Of a stretch of DNA of 17,898 nt, positions 14,693 to 17,898 are shown one piece after another. The position numbers and the translations under genes were made by a program. The stretch comes from CAZBUH01 sp964495095 (GTDB lineage: Bacteria; Bacillota; Clostridia; Oscillospirales; Oscillospiraceae). The notes beneath the pieces were generated by a model. That model was not told the DNA's origin, searched no databases, and saw only the letters and a program-made list of their open reading frames with translations. The first letter of the stretch is position 1. The number at the start of each line of letters is the position of its first letter. The DNA lies in assembly GCA_964495095.1 (NCBI GenBank), contig CAZBUH010000034.1, positions 1 to 17,898 on the forward strand. The letters are read 5' to 3'.

Positions 14693-16087
14693 ATGGGTAA
14701 ACTCAGATTTTTTATAGCGCTGTGGGCCTCAAAGCTGGCCCGCATCGCAATAAAGCTCTTGGGGCGCAACGCCTCCCACTGGCCCGGAAAAATAGCCATA
14801 AAGCTCTGCCCGGATTTCCTCGGGCGCTGCGGCCGGCCCAAAACGGTGGTGGGCGTTACCGGTACAAACGGCAAGACCACCTGCTGCAACATGCTTATCG
14901 ACTTTTTCCAGGAAAACGGCGAGACAGTCCTGAGCAACCGGCTGGGCTCCAACACCAACGCGGGCCTTGCCTCGGCCATGAGCCTGGGCAACACCATATT
15001 CGGCAAATCCCGCTACAGCGTGGCGGTGCTTGAAATCGACGAGCGCTCCTCAAAGCTCGTATACCCTTATATAAAGCCCGACTATATCATCGTCACAAAC
15101 CTCTTCCGGGACTCCATCCGCCGGAACGCCCACGCGGAATTTATAGCGGACATTTTAGACGAGAGCCTCCCGGCCTCCTCGGAGCTCGTTTTAAACGGCG
15201 ACGACCTTATATCCTGCCGCCTGGCTCCGGAAAACAAGCGTGTGTATTTCGGCATCGGCCAGCTCCCCACGGATGTAACGGAGTGCGAAAACATCATAAA
15301 CGACATCCGCATCTGCCCTGTGTGCCACACAAAGCTGATGCACAAATATCTGCGCTATCACCACATCGGCAGCTCCTACTGCCCCGCCTGCGGCTTCAGC
15401 TCCCCGGAGCTTGACTATATTGCGGACGAGGTGGATTTTGAAAACTGCACAATGCACATTAAGGAGTCCGGCGGCAGCGAGAGCTACCGCCTGCCGGTAA
15501 ACAGCGTATTCAACATCTACAACGTGGTGGCCGTCATAGCCCTTCTCCGTGAGATGGGCTACAGCCATCAGGTCATAAAGCGCTCCATCGACCGGATACA
15601 TCTTGTGGAGACGCGCTACTCCACCGACACAAAGGGGGATATAAGCATCGTCACGCACCTTGCAAAGGGCCAGAATCCCGTGGCCTGCTCCCTTGTTTTC
15701 GACTGGGTGAGAAAGCAGCCCGGGAAAAAGGAGATAATCCTGGTCCTCAGCGCCGACATCCACGCCCACGACTGGCCGGAAAATATAACATGGCTTTACG
15801 ACTGTGACTTTGAATTTATGAACAGCCCGGACATCACCAGGATAGTAATCGGCGGCTGGCGTGCGCCGGATTACAAGCTCCGGCTTATGATAGCCGGGGT
15901 TCCTGAGGAAAAAATCGTCTGCTGCAGCACCGAGATCGGTACTGCGGACATGCTGGAGCTGGAGCCGGGAGAGACTGTCTATGTGCTCCACGACATACTC
16001 CATGAGCTGTACTCCCACAACCTGGCCTTTGACATAAGAAGCCGCATAGAGGCCCGGGTAGCCGAGAAGGAGGGGCTTGCGGAATGA
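14693..16087 (+). CDS. MurT-like Mur ligase (lipid II isoglutaminyl synthase family), altered C-terminal active-site segment
   Basis: A 464-residue Mur ligase with the MurT plan: ATP-binding loop GVTGTNGKTT (54-63, K61), central Mur ligase domain with a four-cysteine zinc ribbon (C208, C211, C230, C233 in two CPxC pairs), NSVFNIYNVVAVIALLREMG, and a C-terminal DUF1727 domain. Classical MurT with GatD amidates the D-Glu of lipid II stem peptides using glutamine. MurT usually has a DGxDxSWxWDxxFE-like segment here; this protein has HDWPENITWLYDCDFE, placing Asn (N364) where I align the presumed catalytic-triad Asp. ATP-binding and zinc residues are intact. The stop overlaps the next start in an ATGA, showing tight coupling to the GatD-like gene. 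Whether the substrate is still lipid II is open. Confidence 0.85.
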   Translation: MGKLRFFIALWASKLARIAIKLLGRNASHWPGKIAIKLCPDFLGRCGRPKTVVGVTGTNGKTTCCNMLIDFFQENGETVLSNRLGSNTNAGLASAMSLGNTIFGKSRYSVAVLEIDERSSKLVYPYIKPDYIIVTNLFRDSIRRNAHAEFIADILDESLPASSELVLNGDDLISCRLAPENKRVYFGIGQLPTDVTECENIINDIRICPVCHTKLMHKYLRYHHIGSSYCPACGFSSPELDYIADEVDFENCTMHIKESGGSESYRLPVNSVFNIYNVVAVIALLREMGYSHQVIKRSIDRIHLVETRYSTDTKGDISIVTHLAKGQNPVACSLVFDWVRKQPGKKEIILVLSADIHAHDWPENITWLYDCDFEFMNSPDITRIVIGGWRAPDYKLRLMIAGVPEEKIVCCSTEIGTADMLELEPGETVYVLHDILHELYSHNLAFDIRSRIEARVAEKEGLAE

Positions 16088-16791
16088 AAATAGAGTATCT
16101 TTACCCTGAGGTCTGCAACCTTTTCGGGGATATTATGAACATCCGCTATTTAGAGCAGTGCATCCCCCAGGCCCGGTTTATTTACACCGGGCTGAACGAG
16201 GAGCCGGCTTTTGTCTCTCAGGAGGTGCGCCTTGTCTACATGGGCGCAATGACCGAGAGGAGCCAGGAAATAGTCATAGAAAAGCTCCGCCCCTATATGG
16301 ATAAAATAAGAGAGCTTATAGACGGGGGCACGGTGTTTCTTGTCACCGGCAACGCTCCGGAGGTATTCGGCTCCCGCATCCAGTGCGAGGACGGGCGGGA
16401 AATCGAGTGCCTCGGCCTTTACGACATATACGCCGTGCGGAAAATGATGAAGCGCTACAGCTCCCTTTTTCTGGGCAAATTCGGGGATATCGACGTTGTG
16501 GGCTATAAGAACCAGTTCACCTTCGCCTACGGGGATAACTCCAAAAACGCCCTTTTCCAGGTGGTAAAGGGCATTGGCCTCAACCCGGAAAGCAGGCTTG
16601 AGGGCGTCAGGATAAATAACTTTATCGCCACCTACGTCCTGGGCCCGCTGCTTGTGCTGAATCCCATCCTCACCGAGCGTTTTCTCCGCCTGCTGGGAGC
16701 AGAAAACACCACCCCCGCTTATTACGACCAGTCTCTCGAGGCGTACTGCCGCCGGGTAGAGGAGTACTCTGACCCGAAATTTGAATTTTAA
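16084..16791 (+). CDS. GatD-like class I glutamine amidotransferase homologue lacking catalytic Cys and His
   Basis: 235 residues, similar in length to GatD. It keeps the N-terminal LYPEVCNLFGDIMNI pattern (GatD: LYxDxxNIYGDxGNI-like) and the GPLLVLNP end of the domain, and it is coupled to a MurT-like gene as gatD normally is. The nucleophile segment, normally ICGGYQxLG, reads FLVTGNAPEVFG with T88 where the Cys should be. The normal TYLHGP reads TYVLGP with L186 in place of His. The normal GGGxDREQ reads MGAMTERSQE. Glutamine hydrolysis by the usual Cys-His mechanism therefore seems impossible. The frame is intact with a good length, so this is a functional pseudo-enzyme candidate, not a decayed gene. 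It could be a structural partner of the ligase or bind another ligand. Confidence 0.75.
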   Translation: MKIEYLYPEVCNLFGDIMNIRYLEQCIPQARFIYTGLNEEPAFVSQEVRLVYMGAMTERSQEIVIEKLRPYMDKIRELIDGGTVFLVTGNAPEVFGSRIQCEDGREIECLGLYDIYAVRKMMKRYSSLFLGKFGDIDVVGYKNQFTFAYGDNSKNALFQVVKGIGLNPESRLEGVRINNFIATYVLGPLLVLNPILTERFLRLLGAENTTPAYYDQSLEAYCRRVEEYSDPKFEF

Positions 16792-16803
16792 GGAGGCAAA
16801 AAT

Positions 16804-17517
16804 ATGTCTACCGACATCGGCTACTACTTTCAGCATCTGGACGAATTCCCGTTCCCGGATTTTTTTGAGGGGCTTAAGATGCCCTGCGAGATACTTGAAA
16901 AGGCCAAGACATTTTTAGACGGGCTCCTTGTAAAGCCCAATGTAACCGAAATGCACGGCAAAGCCATGAGCGGCGATATACATTTCCACGGAAATTATTT
17001 CGTCGGCGATGGCACCGTCATATACGACGACGTTACCATCATCGGCCCTGTTTATATCGGCAAAAACTGCGAGATAATGCCCGGAGCCGTAATCCGGCCC
17101 AACACCATTATCGGCGACAGGTGCGCCGTAGGCCACGGCAGCGAGGTAAAGCACTGCGTCATGTTCAACGGCTCCAAGGTGGCGAGCCTCGCTTTCGCCG
17201 GCGACTGCGTTTTGGGCAAATCCGCCCGTATCGGCTCCGGCGTGATAACCGCCAACAGGAAATTCAACCAGTCCAATGCCGCCCTCACCCTGGACGGGGT
17301 AAAATACGACCTCGGCTCCGACTTTTTCGGCTGCATACTGGGCGACAGCTCCCGGCTCGGGGCAAACTCCGTAACCCAGCCCGGCACCCACATCGGCCCC
17401 CATTCCTGGATATACCCTATGACAAACGTCCGGGGCTTTATTCCCCGGGAAAAGCGGGTATACCACGAGCGCTCGGTGGTCTTTGAGGAAAATGAGGTAA
17501 TAGAGCTTAAACCGTAA
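16804..17517 (+). CDS. Left-handed beta-helix (hexapeptide-repeat) protein, GlmU-C-terminal-like
   Basis: 237 residues. From about 55 to 210 it shows hexapeptide repeats of a left-handed beta-helix (GDGTVIYDDVTIIGPVYIG, GAVIRPNTIIGD, VLGKSARIGSGVITANR, LGANSVTQPGTHIGP), closest in style to the acetyltransferase half of GlmU and related sugar-1-phosphate nucleotidyltransferase/acetyltransferases. There is no nucleotidyltransferase domain; residues 1-55 are a short helical extension. In GlmU-type enzymes a catalytic His stands in a (P/G)HLxYxGD motif; here the segment is VASLAFAGD with S128, so standard acetyl transfer is doubtful. It starts 12 nt after the GatD-like stop with AGGAGG, so it is the third gene of the operon. 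No terminator is seen after it. Confidence 0.78.
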   Translation: MSTDIGYYFQHLDEFPFPDFFEGLKMPCEILEKAKTFLDGLLVKPNVTEMHGKAMSGDIHFHGNYFVGDGTVIYDDVTIIGPVYIGKNCEIMPGAVIRPNTIIGDRCAVGHGSEVKHCVMFNGSKVASLAFAGDCVLGKSARIGSGVITANRKFNQSNAALTLDGVKYDLGSDFFGCILGDSSRLGANSVTQPGTHIGPHSWIYPMTNVRGFIPREKRVYHERSVVFEENEVIELKP

Positions 17518-17521
17518 GTCC

Positions 17522-17550
17522 TTTTATTTTTCCAATATATATGCTATAAT
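17522..17550 (+). promoter_or_regulatory. Extended -10 promoter of metG
   Basis: Perfect TATAAT (17545-17550) preceded by TGC; the -35 position (17522-17527, TTTTAT) is weak. The 88-nt gap before metG contains this promoter and an AAGGAGG ribosome binding site; no T-box leader fits in the short space. Confidence 0.6.
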
Positions 17551-17605
17551 TATTAGTACCGGTTTTCATGCCGGCAAGTCCTACATTCTTAAGGAGGTTT
17601 TCCTG

Positions 17606-17898
17606 ATGTCAAAAGGAAAATTCTACATTACAACACCAATTTACTATCCCTCGGATAAGCTCCACATCGGCCACACCTACTGCACCGTGGCAACGGACGC
17701 CATCGCGAGGTATAAGCGAATGCAGGGCTACGACGTGATGTTTCTCACCGGCACCGACGAACACGGCCAGAAGATAGAGCTTAAGGCTAAAGAGGCCGGC
17801 GTCACCCCCCAGGCTTTTGTGGATAACATTGTGGAGGGCCCCCGGGGCGTAAAAGACCTGTGGAAGCTTATGAACATCTCCAACGACAGGTTTATCCG
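17606..17898 (+). CDS. metG: Methionyl-tRNA synthetase, N-terminal part (cut by window edge)
   Basis: Class I aminoacyl-tRNA synthetase that charges tRNA-Met. Only about 97 codons are in the window. The visible start contains KFYITTPIYYPSDKLHIGHT with the HIGH-type ATP-binding motif, followed by YCTVATDAIARYKRMQGYDV and FLTGTDEHGQKIE, all diagnostic for MetRS. The KMSKS loop and any C-terminal tRNA-binding domain lie beyond the edge. ATG 17606 has AAGGAGG about 8 nt upstream. Confidence 0.96.
   Translation, partial: MSKGKFYITTPIYYPSDKLHIGHTYCTVATDAIARYKRMQGYDVMFLTGTDEHGQKIELKAKEAGVTPQAFVDNIVEGPRGVKDLWKLMNISNDRFI

Noticed and set aside
15191..16018. 275-codon minus-strand frame opposite the MurT-like gene
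   Set aside because: Shadow frame; the plus-strand protein has Walker and zinc-ribbon motifs.
16084..16791. GatD-like gene as a decaying pseudogene
   Set aside because: Full length, no stop or frameshift, coupled start, normal codon use and conserved flanking motifs; the loss is confined to catalytic positions.
17518..17605. T-box or SAM-type leader ahead of metG
   Set aside because: The gap is only 88 nt, mostly promoter and ribosome binding site; no T-box sequence or stem series is present.

Overview
The window looks like a chromosomal segment of a Gram-positive, anaerobic member of the Clostridia, perhaps an uncultured gut Oscillospirales-type organism. The pointers are a pyruvate:ferredoxin oxidoreductase, a MurT/GatD-type pair (a Gram-positive peptidoglycan-amidation family), a ThiI without rhodanese domain, strong AGGAGG ribosome binding sites, and moderately GC-rich coding with frequent ATA isoleucine codons. 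I cannot name a genus. No rRNA, tRNA, CRISPR array or phage gene was seen.

Layout. Positions 1-9403 are transcribed on the minus strand: (i) the 5' part of nifJ, with its own promoter; (ii) a tightly coupled yifB-thiI-cinA operon with a promoter at 4812-4841; (iii) an operon nfo - ABC ATPase - ABC-2 permease - ABC-2 permease, with a promoter and operator-like repeats upstream of nfo and a terminator at 4871-4928. From 9591 on, genes run on the plus strand, except the transposase remnant: an orphan fumarase alpha subunit; glnB (P-II); an FAD-dependent oxidoreductase; a 70-residue basic protein; a three-hairpin cassette beside a decayed IS5-type element; trmB; an operon of a MurT-like Mur ligase, a GatD-like protein and a left-handed beta-helix protein; and the start of metG.

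How the genes work together. The nfo operon joins abasic-site repair to an exporter. The yifB-thiI-cinA operon joins two competence/DNA-processing families to tRNA thiolation. fum-alpha, glnB and the FAD enzyme each have their own signals and look like single-gene units.

The most unusual locus is the MurT-GatD-beta-helix operon (14693-17517). All three reading frames are intact. The GatD catalytic Cys and His, the presumed MurT triad Asp and the GlmU-type catalytic His of the beta-helix protein all appear to be replaced, while the MurT ATP-binding loop and zinc ribbon are kept. This suggests a repurposed Mur-ligase complex rather than a normal lipid II amidase.

Non-coding structure of note: a perfect 27-bp palindrome between nfo and fum-alpha, a related hairpin with paired (compensatory) differences at 13084-13112, and three consecutive hairpins that end against the IS end.
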